Notes under the pieces: model-generated
The model's database searches: none
What the model was told of the DNA's origin: nothing
Seen by the model: the letters and a program-made list of their open reading frames with translations, nothing else
Source: Flammula alnicola
Lineage: Eukaryota; Basidiomycota; Agaricomycetes; Agaricales; Strophariaceae
Length of the DNA: 64,000 bases
Reading direction: 5' to 3'
Assembly (NCBI GenBank): GCA_015499995.1
Contig: JADNRV010000053.1
Location: 124,001 to 188,000 of the forward strand
Position numbers and translations under genes: made by a program
Shown: piece after piece, positions 20,606-31,278 of the stretch
Layout: each line of letters opens with the position of its first letter
Position numbering within the stretch: the stretch's first letter is position 1

Positions 20606-22209
20606 CCTGAGTGTTTGCTTCGTTCACCGGAGTTTAGGTCAGCATACGTACTGAAGGTCTCGAAATGGGTCACCACTTCCAATTTCGCATCAGAGATTCC
20701 AGAATCCAATACATAGTTTGCAAGGCTATTTCCAAAGCAGGATGTGCTAGCTTCCGATGCAAGCCTGACAGAAACTTCGTGTAGTGAATTAAAATCTTGG
20801 ACCGAAGCAAGACCGAAGACCACAGAATTTGGCTACATTGAGATGCTCAAGGGAATGGATGGAAATAACTGGTAGCAAAGAGAGGTTACACATATGGTGC
20901 CATTATAATTGATTGTATCTACGACAAGCTATTTACATGGGGGAGAGATGGGAGAGACTCTAGAGGGGCAAACGTCGATAAGGTCGGCGCGTCAATTAAC
21001 ACACGCGTCAGATTTGTTTGGTCATACTTGGTCATGCACGTGACGGTCGACTTGCGCACAAGCCGTAAACGCGTAACCTGTCTGGTGCCAGGTTCGGGCC
21101 CTGATCTAGCTGGCCTGTTGCGCAGGAGTACGAGCGCCCGCTAACCAAGCCTCAACTGAAAATAGCCGTGGTCGCACCTGACGCTGTCTGCACGGGTGTC
21201 AAGCTGGGCGGATCTCATTGGTGCACGATATGGAGGTGGAGGTGGTGGAGGAGAGGACAAGCAGGGAGAGGAAGCACGGGGGGAGGATGAGGGCGCGCGC
21301 GGGTGTACATTGCGGCTTCGATTTAACCTGTAAAGGGCGTCACCAAGGCAGAGGAGGAGCGTCGGTTGCACGTTGAGCCCTGAGGGACCGTTGGGGAGAT
21401 CTCATCGGAGGAAGATTTGGTGTGTACTATGTAGGCGTAAAGCGGTTGGGATCGATCCTTATCTGTGAGTCCTTTTCTTGCTTGTCATTTTGGATGTGGG
21501 AATTGACCGAGTGCTTTTGGGTTAGGCAAATATTGCAGTTTCAACGATTTGGAGTGGATCACGATGGACGTTGAGCTTTGCGGCGAGCTGCTACCTACGG
21601 AACGTCATTGCATGTGTTCTGGTAAGCGTCAATCTAAATTCTTCCTGCGAATCGTCAACATTGAAGTTTCTCTACATCATAGTACATGTAGATTTTCAGA
21701 GGTCCGAGCTCTTCATCCAGCGCTAATGCCTCCCTTCGCGAGCACTATGAATTGCACCACCGATCGGCTGGCTTAAAAATCTTTTCACCAGAAAACTGGC
21801 CGTGAAGCGAGGAGCCGTTCTTCGAGGTGGACAGTGCGATGATAGTGGGGCAGAGGAAGCCACGTAACGTGAGCAGGATAGATGCACGGGGAAGAGCCAA
21901 AGGTGGTCCCCAACCACAGGTGACAGTTCTCCGATGTTCGATGGTTTCCAGCTCGGGTTACTTTACCATGCTTTTCGAGAAACACATGGTGAGGCTTCTT
22001 TCATTTTTATTAGCATGGTTTCTGATATTCCACAGAACAACCGCTTCTCGATCGGATCACTCGCAACATCGACCTGTGGTCAGTCATGTAATCTTTTCGA
22101 AACACTAAAACGACTTCTCCTTGGCATCAGGCATCGATTATAATACTTTTCAGACGGTATTAGCCTGGCAGCACCTGCGACTTATATATCGCTCGTCTAG
22201 CCCTGCTGT
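20606..22209. other. Long stretch without a supported gene
   Basis: About 1.6 kb. Short open frames occur on both strands (for example 21141..21371 -, 21827..22108 +), but none has a recognisable domain. A GGA/GGT-rich low-complexity tract lies near 21228..21290. The GGTTCGGGCCC at about 21091 resembles a tRNA B box but no cloverleaf surrounds it. Confidence 0.45.
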
Positions 22210-22429
22210 CTGTGGCTTATCTTTAAACAAGGCTTCCTGATGGACGAATACCTTGTGGTCAACTCTCTCCTTCGTGTGCACGTTCAACGCCAAGGTCAGC
22301 CGCTCAACAAGTCGACTAGCGAGAATCGCTGCCTCCGAGTACGAGCACTCAGCATGCCGTCTTTCGTTCATACCTTGTGCATCAAGACGATTCTGTAACT
22401 CTACCGTCCGTGGGGCCACCTCGTTCGCC

Positions 22430-22435
22430 TATAAA
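22430..22435 (+). promoter_or_regulatory. TATA box kept upstream of the M35 pseudogene
   Basis: TATAAA in the same context and distance as that of the intact M35 gene, showing that the duplication included the promoter. Confidence 0.5.
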
Positions 22436-22494
22436 TGAGACCCTCTTTCCGCGAAATGTCGATTCATTGAAGCCTCAACTCAAATGACTTCATC

Positions 22495-23430
22495 ATATTC
22501 TCGAGAACCCTCCGTGGAGCTTTCCTTGCCCTCACTTCGCTTGCCATCGTTTTTCGGCTGCCCAATCCCTTTCCCTGCAAGTGACTGGTGTGTGATTCTT
22601 TTTTGTGAGCCTGCTTCGTTTACATGTTAATGTTTTTTTACAGGTCCGGAGTCTGTCGCGTTTGTCGAAAATCGCAACATTGTTGCTACCATTACCAACA
22701 CAGGAGACGAGACTGCCAAGGTTCTTAATTATCCCAGCGGCCCGCTGTCTAAGCTTCCCACCGATACCTTTGCGATCACGGACGCAACAGGCGCCCAACC
22801 TTCCTTCACAGGTATCGAGGTTAAGTTTGTCTTTAAGACGGCCGCCGCTCTTGGAGACTACACCATTCTGGCACCCGGCGAATCTGTCGAAGTGGAGCAC
22901 AATCGTACGTATTATGCCATCAACATTCATATCTCATTTTCACTTACGACTCGTCTATTTGCAATTTAGTTGCTCATGCGTACAACTTCACCGCTCCTGG
23001 AGTAGGCAACCATGATATCCATGCACGCAACATTTTCTACGTTGTGAACAACGACGAGACAATCTCGCATATCTACCCGACTCCGAGGCTCACGCAGCTA
23101 AGATTTCTGGAAAGCTCGCATCTACCCGACCCACCCCACCCTCGCCAAACGGGCGACCTACGTCGGATGCAGTGCAGCCCGGCAGACCTCCCTAGTTGGC
23201 GCTGCCTCGGCTGCTCAGGAGCTACGCTGCCGGCGCCTCATCATACGCTAGCTCCCACGCCAGTTCCACGACTCGCTACACAACCTGGTTCGGCACTTAC
23301 ACCTCCGCCGACACGCTACTGTTGTATCCCAGTTCTTGGCCATCAGCAGCAACACTTTCTCTTATATACGTTTGATTGCACATGCACTGACTCAGGCACC
23401 TATGCAGGCGAGTATTTATACGTGACTGGA
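22495..23430 (+). pseudogene. M35 peptidyl-Lys metalloendopeptidase pseudogene (copy 2)
   Basis: This region is collinear with the intact gene at 17163 from about 300 bp upstream. The position of the start codon reads ATA instead of ATG (22495..22497). The propeptide exon is well kept (IVATITNTGDETAKVLNYPS, GPLSKLPTDTFAITDATG), as are its splice sites, and the next exon begins AHAYNFTAPGVGNHDIHARN. After ETISHIYPT the frame breaks repeatedly. The copy ends near GTYAGEYLYVTGF, before the exons that encode the zinc motif HExxH, where F-box 3'-flank sequence begins (about 23440). Start loss, frameshifts and a missing active site mean it cannot make a protease. Confidence 0.9.
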
Positions 23431-23769
23431 TTCACACCTCCATCTCAATGAGTATGTAAATGCCTGCATGTCCATGACATCTGACACACCAGAGTGAAAT
23501 TTGGAGCGTGTGGCGGCCTATACCCAGACCATTACTTATGTAGTCAAAACCTGGTTGAAACAAACCGCGTATGCTGCATAGCACCGGGCTCTGCGACGCA
23601 GGCTGGCAAGTTGAAGTGACGCCGGCCGCCGGTGGAGTACCAACCACAAATATACTGCTGTGAGCCAGAGTACAAATGCAAATAAAGGAAACATGCGAAA
23701 TATCCGCACGGACTACCCAACGTAATGACAAAGCTAATATGTCCTACAGTACACTCGTACAGAGAATGA

Positions 23770-25473
23770 CCCTAATCCTCCTCGATATCTTGAAGATGCC
23801 ATGTACGCCCATCCTCTGTCAACCCAAATGACGGCGAAAGAGGGTTAGTGGTACCGACGGCTCTGGTAGATACGCAAGCTCCAAGTTGAAATTTATACCC
23901 GCTGCCTTTGCATGACGTTCAACATGCGCAGTAATATCTCTCTCCCTCGGTCTATTGAACGCCATCCTGAAACATTTCAGAGCAGCGATTCCACTCCGTA
24001 AAGTCTCCAGGTCCAATCTTCCAATGATAAATTTCAACAAATCTTCATCGCTGACATCCGTCGTTAACGACACCTCAAATACTTCCAAATTCGGGAGTAG
24101 GGTCTCTTCCCGAGCCGCCTTGACCATTAGTAGGTTGAGGTCGAGGATGGTCAATATCATACCGGGTCGATGTCGGGGGAGGGTTCGCGAGGGTCCATGG
24201 GGCTCCGGCCCGATTACCAAATGCCTAATAAGCGGCGCTCGCTGAAGGCATTGTGATATGTCGCGGGTGGATAACCCGACCAAATCGAAAGTCAGCTTGG
24301 TGATAGAATTCGACCTCTCAATCAGAGAGAGAACGGGTAATGGAATCTGTGTGACCTCGCGAGTACGTTGATAGACACAATGTTGTTCGTAGTTGACCCA
24401 ATTGAGGTCAGGCGCATTGATGGAATCACAGAAGGCTTTGCTGAGAGCTGTGCTCCCAAATCCCGAATGCATAATGATCGTAGGTGGGGAAGAGATATTG
24501 TACTTGGTGGTTCGAATACCTCGCCCTGGGTAGCGTCGACAGCCAACTTGCAATGGATAAGGTTGGGGCATTTGTCGAGAAGCATGAAAGCGTCTTTGTA
24601 GGTGATCAAGGAATGGAGACAAAGGTAGGTGAGGGCGAGGTTATATTCCATGAATATAGTGCTCAATTGCGGTGCGTTGAACGATATCTTTCGCAAGTTT
24701 GGGGCCCTCGCCAAGACGAAAGAATTCGCGGCATATCGATATCCACGTGGGTCTCGGTCATGAAAACTCGCTCTCAAGCATCTGAGCATAGGGACCATGT
24801 CGACTGAAACCATCGCGTTGAGCTTTTGGTAAATGTCAGATGGCATGCGCAACTCGAGGTCATTCCAACGCGACGCAAAGGGGAGAATGGCATTGAATAT
24901 GCCAAGTGATATTTGTGCTTCCCATTGATACTGGGATGTGGATGGCGTCGACTTATAGCTGGTGTATAATATTGATAACGAGATAGGGCAAGTGCCGGAT
25001 CTGGAGAGCCAATACTTCACACCTTCAGAGCGGTGCTTCATCTCCTGAGCGAAATCCTGACGCTGATTCTCCTGGGTGTCGCATGCAAATGGGATATGTA
25101 ATCTTGCCCAGAGACGAGGTGAGGACAGGGCAGCCGATCGCCATGTACTGCATACGCGAGTAAGGAGTAGGGGAGAATCTGAGGTGCTCATAATAGGGTT
25201 GTGTTGAGTCGGAAGACAGTGGTAGAAAATTTCGCTCCATATCTCGGGTGGGACACGGCGAGCAGGGGACAGTATCCTGTTGTACAGGTTGATGGTCGCT
25301 TGGATGGCTTGTTCCTTCTCTTTCAGCTCCCGGATGAGCGCAGCCAGATGTCGAAGCCTCTGCGTCGGTTCTTCCAGTAGTTCATTGACTTGATCGATTG
25401 TCCCCTTCAAAGGTGCTTCATTGTTCTCCAAAAGCCGGGAAAAGTCAGGATGGTCGGTTATTGCTAGAGCCAT
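23770..25473 (-). pseudogene. F-box protein pseudogene (copy A)
   Basis: It starts like the intact copies (MALAITDHPDFSRLLENNEA at 25473), with coiled coil and F-box (LSPARRVPPEIWSEIFYHCL, LTRVCSTWRSAALSSPRLWA). A single-base change of frame occurs after SLPHLRSLCIRDLG (near 24470). The downstream frame then continues with SKAFCDSINAPDLNWVNYEQ and KLTFDLVGLSTRDISQ to the end. A second frame change near 23850 replaces the usual SFGLTADGRSW...QDIEED tail with an early stop, although the ancestral tail is still readable in the next frame. Two frameshifts in otherwise well-kept sequence suggest recent inactivation, or possibly base-calling errors. Confidence 0.82.
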
Positions 25474-25559
25474 CAGGCGTGATATTGGAGATCGAGCACA
25501 GACGGCAGCAAAGTAGGTATGGAAGTAGGAGAAGAAGTAAAGCTAGTACTATTAGTAAA

Positions 25560-25830
25560 GGCCTGAGATCGAGAGTCTACTGGATCCGGACCGTGTCATG
25601 CATGTCATGTGTGTGAGTTTACCCTGGACTCCAGGGTCTCCTCGGGTTGTGACTTGGAATTTGCTCGGTCTCGAGCTTTTCAGGCTTTTCTCTTCTCTGC
25701 CAGGCTGCATGCAGTTGTTTCGTCTCCCAATGGAGGTCATCAAGACGCGCATGCAGACCCGGAGCTGGAGGTTGTACTGCAGAAGTATTTCGACTTTCAC
25801 CCAATTTTTACCGCAAATTAAAGCGCGAGG
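25560..25830 (+). pseudogene. SAM-carrier fragment (copy A, internally deleted)
   Basis: The carrier 5' leader (GCTCGGTCTCGAGCTTTTCAGG, about 25657..25685) is joined directly to the intron end and exon encoding [19 protein letters not shown], homologous to [18 protein letters not shown] of the intact gene at 57921. The start codon and first three exons are gone. It sits head-to-head with the F-box pseudogene at 25473, as in every other block. Confidence 0.75.
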
Positions 25831-26188
25831 TGGTGTTGAGGGTGAAAGTTGAACGTTGAACGTTGAACCTCCACGTACGTTTTGCTTTGATTTATTTACT
25901 AGTCCTCGGGAGTCGGGCTCGCTCGCAACCTACACGAATAAACAAGTTGTTTGGCATTCACCTCCCTTCCAAACCACATTTGCACGGATGTGGAAAGGTT
26001 CTAACTTCTCACAACCCCCCACCAAACTCCTACCAACTCATCCACCGGTTAGCACAGCGACTATACTTCGCAGATATCGGGATTTCATCGGACATCCTTT
26101 TCAATGAACGACTTGTCTGATGATATGCCAGAGAGGTTGTCACTCTCCAGGTATGTAAATCGATCATCGATTCGTAGCTGAAGCGCTT

Positions 26189-28441
26189 AAGCGCCCATCT
26201 TGGGGCAGCACGAGAGTTGGAGACGCACTTCTCCGTGTCTCAAGTTATTCCCCAGCAAAACATGAATATCTTAAGGTTGCATCAGCCATACTCGGACCTA
26301 CATTTCAGATACCAATTGCGGCGGATGGAGGAGTCTTATCGGAGACATACGCCAACTTGCCTGACTCGAAGATCGCAGACTTGATGTCTTGCTGCAATGG
26401 GATTGCTCAATGCGAGAGGAAAGCTGGAACAAAGGAAGAGGCGCGTATTAGACATCTATTACACAATCTCTTCCCGCATATTAAATTTCTTTAGGCGCTA
26501 CTGTGGCTTGAGGAGGTCGAGCTTCTTTACTTGAACGCCCGTCTTTCACGTCAGCCAAAGCTATATGGTCAGTTGCAATTTCCTTTCTCCTTTCACCGTC
26601 ACTTTATCTTATCATCGTTTCAATTTCTTTCGACGAAGATTGGACGCCATGGTTTCCAGACAATGTCAACATTTCGATCCAGTTTGCAAGAGCTCGGGCT
26701 CTCGCCGCCAACATTTTTTTGGATATATTCAATACAGGCGTCGTTCTTCATAGACGTTGGAGAGGAAATAAACTCATTCCTGCATCCCATAAACTAGTGG
26801 TACCCGAAATCACTCGCACCATAATGGCCGGTCTTGCTCTGCGTGGCCTTTTTCATTTTCGCCATCCCGACCCCATGATCGATCAGAGGATAAGAGACCC
26901 CTCTCTTCAAGTGCTGGGATCGTGGAGAAAGTTGAAGGTAAAAAAGGTCGGAGGTCCTGGTCGGCGTATGAACTTCAGCGGCTTCATCTGGGATGGTTGG
27001 TTTCAAAATTAAGCTATCCATTTGAAACTGAACCTGACCCATCCGGTAGGTCATCTGTACATAGCTGGTGGGCGGCAAGACTCGCTTGGGCCCTTTCATC
27101 GCGATTTATTCTCCTTGGATTTAACAACACTGGATGGTTGGCGCACGCTTCCCGACTATCCTCAGGTCATGAGCCGTACCAACGCGTTTGTGGGATGGAA
27201 TATTATACCGTGCACGGAGCACGAGAAGGCGTATCTCTTTACCGGTCGTCCTGTCATTGATTTCTTCAACCTAACCACGAAGACCTGGGGCTCGATCATG
27301 ACCAAGTTCGTCCGTTCCGAACCTGGTGACACTCAAGCTGGAATTGCGGCCTGGCCATACCCTGGAAATCAACTCACGGATTCGACACAGCAGATTATTG
27401 GTGAAAAGCTATACGTCTTCGGCGGGACTCACGCAAACACGACTATCGGATGCAATCTATTTACGGTTCTGGATTTGAGGACGAAGGAGTGGCGACGTTT
27501 GAGCGGCACCACGATGCCTCCAAAGGACGCTGACGTTTCTATCCCTGGCCCGCGGAAGACGCCTAACAGCTGGCACGACCACGCTGGGAACAAGTTTTAT
27601 CTTATTTTCGGAGAATCTGAACGTATGGGAGCATCACTGAACGGAGAGCTTCACGGCAGAGAGTGCGGCTATGCCTTTGAAGATTTCTGGAGTTGGGATA
27701 TCGCAGCAGGGAAGTGGACGAGAGAGCGGATGGTCGGAAATGTGCCTTGTCCCAGATCTGATGCTGGATGCGTTTATGTCAGTTTTTCAGTTACTTTATA
27801 CTAAATGCCCTCTAAGACCGATATCTCAGAACCCCGTATTGAACAAGACCATTGTGTGGGGAGGATACAACCCGGAGTTGCCCACAGACTTCGCAAGTAA
27901 CAACACCAGTTTCTCCTTTACTTATTTCGCCGAGACATTCATGTACGATGGTCCTCGCGCGGAAGATGTCTCGTCAAATTCATCTCGAAGGAAATGGACG
28001 CAGGTGTTGACGCAGGGATTCCCTACATATCGCACTCAATCACAGCTCCTGGTCGATCCCCAGAGCGGCAAGACATATCTTTTCGGCGGCTTCGCCAACA
28101 AAGACTACGTTCCTGACCCTAAAACCGCCTTCACACAATCGCTCGGAGACCTATGGGAGCTACGTATTGATTTGCCAGGAGGTCATTTCGAGGGCGTCGA
28201 CATCAAAGACGAGAAAAGGACGGCACAGCTCGGTCCCTGGCAGCGCTGCTTTCGATGCGGGGATGCCGGTTATTGGAAAAAATGTGGCGGTAAGACCTCG
28301 TCTGACATCCCGATTTACTTTGGCTGATATTTCCTTCTTTGAGGTTCTTGTTGCGGCCGTGCTTTCTTCTGCGATACTGATTGCTTGAAGGCAGGATGGA
28401 AGGAGCACAAAGCTGCCCATGGATGCAGAAAGGTCGGCTAA
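26189..28441 (+). CDS. Kelch-repeat protein with C-terminal MYND zinc finger (5' end unresolved)
   Basis: Exons that join in frame: about 26189..26440, 26495..26567, 26639..26995, 27050..27777, 27830..28289, 28344..28441. The N-terminal helical part reads WGSTRVGDALLRVSSYSP, IADLMSCCNGIAQCERKAG and LLWLEEVELLYLNARLSRQP. The middle holds kelch-like blades (HLYIAGGRQDSLGPFHRDLF, KLYVFGGTHANTT, TIVWGGYNPELP, KTYLFGGFANKDYV). The C-terminus is a MYND finger: CFRCGDAGYWKKCGG, CGRAFFCDTDCLKAGW, KEHKAAHGC. The first usable junction appears to use a GC donor (GAG|GCGCGT ... TTTAG); GT alternatives break the frame. A plausible first exon with ATG at 26104 (MNDLSDDMPERLSLS) does not join in phase, so the start is either elsewhere or damaged. 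MYND fingers bind proline-rich peptides; the role here is unknown. Confidence 0.78.
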
Positions 28442-28502
28442 CTGCAGCCGCGAACCGTGTTAATATACATAGTTGATGCTGTCCACGCAATGCACATAGT
28501 AA

Positions 28503-29746
28503 CGCAAATTAAAACGAGCCGCCCACTCAGAGCTTAGCCTTAACCCTGCTCTTCCTTCCATGTCTCTGATTCCGGTTCTGTTTCTTCAGCTGCGCCTCAT
28601 ACCGATCTTGAAGAACGCGCCGCAGGGTCTTTCCCGTAGGCGACTTGGGTATCTAAAGAAGTTGCAAGACGAGGAATTAGGATCGGTGGTTCCGTCGTCG
28701 GATAGAACTTGAGGATAGAATAGAATAGAATAGAACAGAGAAGAGAAAGGAAGGAAGGAAGGAAGAGAGCACAGAAACACAGACAGCAACGGAACCGGAA
28801 AAAGAAACAGAAACAGAAACAACACGACCAACACTGAATGCCAAAAAGCAAAATCAAGAAAGAAAGAAAAAACAATAACGTACCTCATCGACAACCTCGA
28901 TACCGCCCCTCAACCACTTGTACTTGCTTAAATTCTCCCTATGCCACCTGTCCAACTCTTTCACCGCGCTTTCCTTGCCCCAACCTTCTCCTTCTCCTTT
29001 TCCGTCTCCATTCTTCCCCTGCCCCAACCCCAAACCCTTCCCGACATCACTCAGCACGACCCACGCCCGCGGGACCTCCTCGTCGTCCGTGCGTCCGCCC
29101 GACACGCCGGCAACGGTAGCGTCGGTGATAAGCTTCGCGGGGTGCGCGAGGGGACAGTTCTCGATCTCGACGGGGAGACTTGCGCGCCGGAGACTTTGAG
29201 GGTGTCCTATGCAAGAGGGAGAGAGGGAGGGATGACGTCGGTATATCTATAGAAGATGATAAAGAAAACGATAAAGAAGACGAAAAGGAGAGAGAAAGGA
29301 GGACAAGAGAAAGAAGAAGCAGAGGCCTAGCGCTCCGCGCCATCACCTCCTCAAACCCCCTAAAAGCTCAAAAAGCTCAAAAACCCACCTTGGCTCGATC
29401 CGCAAACCAGAAATTCCCGCCCTCATCCACGCTAAACCGATCGCCCGTCCTCAACCACCCGCCCACGGACGTTGGCGCTGCGCAGCCAGAGCTCACCCTC
29501 GTTTAGTTTGCATCCTGCGGGGCCTGTCGAGGTGCTCAAGGCTGAGGCGGTGGTGCTATTCAAAGACGAGGAGGAGGAGGAGGAGGAGGAGAGAGCGGGG
29601 ACATGTAACGGCGTACTGCTCTCATCCTTGAGCAGGACAGCCTCCATGCCTGGGAGGAGCACATCCGTACATCCTGGGATGAGCTGCAGCTTGCCAACGA
29701 GCATGCCGGTTATGGGTTGAGTTATGGCTACTATTGTCTGTTGCAA
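28503..29746 (-). pseudogene. AMP-binding ligase fragment (copy B, C-terminal third)
   Basis: On the minus strand the C-terminal part of the ligase is recognisable: TIVAITQPITGMLVGKLQLI, GMEAVLLKDESSTP, a low-complexity Ser/Thr linker, GPAGCKLNEGELWLRSANV, then in other frames NQGFWFADRA-type sequence and, near the 3' end, the conserved tail around 28560-28640 (PKSPTGKTLRR). Frameshifts and a deletion after RSANV (the ALGYWNN segment is missing) break it. At about 29750 it is joined to a piece of the HOS3 deacetylase 5' region. Simple repeats (GAATA, GGAA) fill the last intron near 28720-28765. Confidence 0.78.
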
Positions 29747-29767
29747 TTATTGGGAGAGGGGGCCGTG

Positions 29768-30306
29768 TTAGCTATTAGATAGATAGGTCGATCCCGACAT
29801 CAATACGGATTTGCCAGAGGCGTAAGTGGACTTACGATATAGGTCTCCTTGCGAATATCCCTCTGGGATCTCCGATTCTCCTTTCGTGACTGTGTCGTGA
29901 CTTTCTTTGATCCATTTCGCTAGGCTTTCGAGGTACACGTCCCCTTCAATATCTCCGTGCACGAACTTGACTGCGGGATGGGACAAAATATCGACAGACG
30001 CTTGGCTTTGCACAATCGCCACGATCTCGAAACCGCAGGAAGGCTTGGATCCAACTTGAGCTTGTTCATAACTTCAGCGAGGTCATCGGGATCGGATTCG
30101 GCTTTCGCAGCAGCCGTCGTTGGGGAAGAGAACAGTTCCTCGAGGCGAGCAATACCAGCGGATAGTCCGACACTGACAGCACGCAGGCGCTCGGGCCTTT
30201 CAACTATGTTCGACATATCCTTTGAGCGTATGCATTTGTGTTGTAGACATGCATTCTGGATGAAAATCGCAGAGTTCTTGAGCGCCGAGGAGTAGAAACA
30301 TGCCAC
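29768..30306 (-). pseudogene. HOS3-type deacetylase fragment (N-terminal exon 1)
   Basis: The minus strand encodes SALKNSAIFIQNACLQHKCI, RSKDMSNIVERPERLRAVSV and, after a frame break, VAIVQSQASVDILSHPAVKF to EIPEGYSQGDLYRK, collinear with exon 1 of the intact deacetylase at 55667..56186. The homology continues upstream to about 30550 into the promoter. It lacks all catalytic motifs. It is the only deacetylase fragment in the array that keeps the N-terminal part; the others keep only the C-terminal part. Confidence 0.85.
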
Positions 30307-31278
30307 ACAGGTTGGTTCTTTGGGAGGCTTGACATCCGAGGTACTTATATCTAGTGTATCTGAGGGTTAGACTGAAAAAATTAAGGATATGGAGAGTTTC
30401 CTTTGTCTAGGGTTGTGAATTTCGTGGAGGAGCTTGGAAACGAAGTTGCAATGGTGGAGATTGACTTTAAGTTAAAGTAGGTTGGCAAATTCAGAGCGAT
30501 TAATGCAGTCACGTGATAGAATTAGGGCAGGCTCAAACGCGTTGAGTAATTTTATTGCAAGTAGACAGAATTTAGAAATATTTGGAACTTACCTTACTAA
30601 CTTTCGCTGTCTATCTGTCATACAGAACATTCTTGCCTACATAATTGTCCTTGACGCGTTTGACGTTGAGTTTGTACGGTTTTCCCCCTATCAATTTATC
30701 CCGTGTTCAAATTGATATATTCCAAGTTCATCATCATTGCACGATTTTCCTTGCTTCCGGCCTTCCTTCAAACTAAGTTAGCTTAGCGAGTGGCATGAAG
30801 CAGGACCTGGCAGAACTAGTAGTGAATTTTTGGCCAGAGGCGAGTTTTACTTTTCAGCTCAGTATCGATCTAGATTTTACGGAATGTCTTTTACTGTTAG
30901 ATGACCACCAAAGCGCCTGAACATGAACCTTCTCACTGTCTTCTACGGACATTTGGAGGCCAAGGGTAGTAATGTCATGGTTCCACTACACAAAGGCATC
31001 TTGCTCCCATCAATCGAAGTTCAAACACTGTATGCATCCGGGCCTTTACTTCTGCAGTCAAAAGGTCAACAGAAACCGCGCATGCTGTAGAGCACCGGGG
31101 CCTTGCGGTGTGGGCTGGCAAGTCGAAATGATGCCGGCCACTGGTGGAATAGCAAATATACAGCTGTGAGCCAGAGTACAAAATGCAAACAAAGGAAACG
31201 TGCGAAATATGCGGACGGACTACCCAACATAGTGATAAAGCTAATACATACTACAATATCCTCGTACAGAGAATGAGC

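Noticed and set aside
21061..21115. Possible tRNA because of a B-box-like GGTTCGGGCCC
   Set aside because: No acceptor, D or anticodon stem can be drawn around it.
28586..29346. Hydrophobic or Arg/Pro-rich open frames suggesting membrane proteins
   Set aside because: They come from GGAA, GAATA and CT-rich intronic repeats of the ligase fragment read in other frames.
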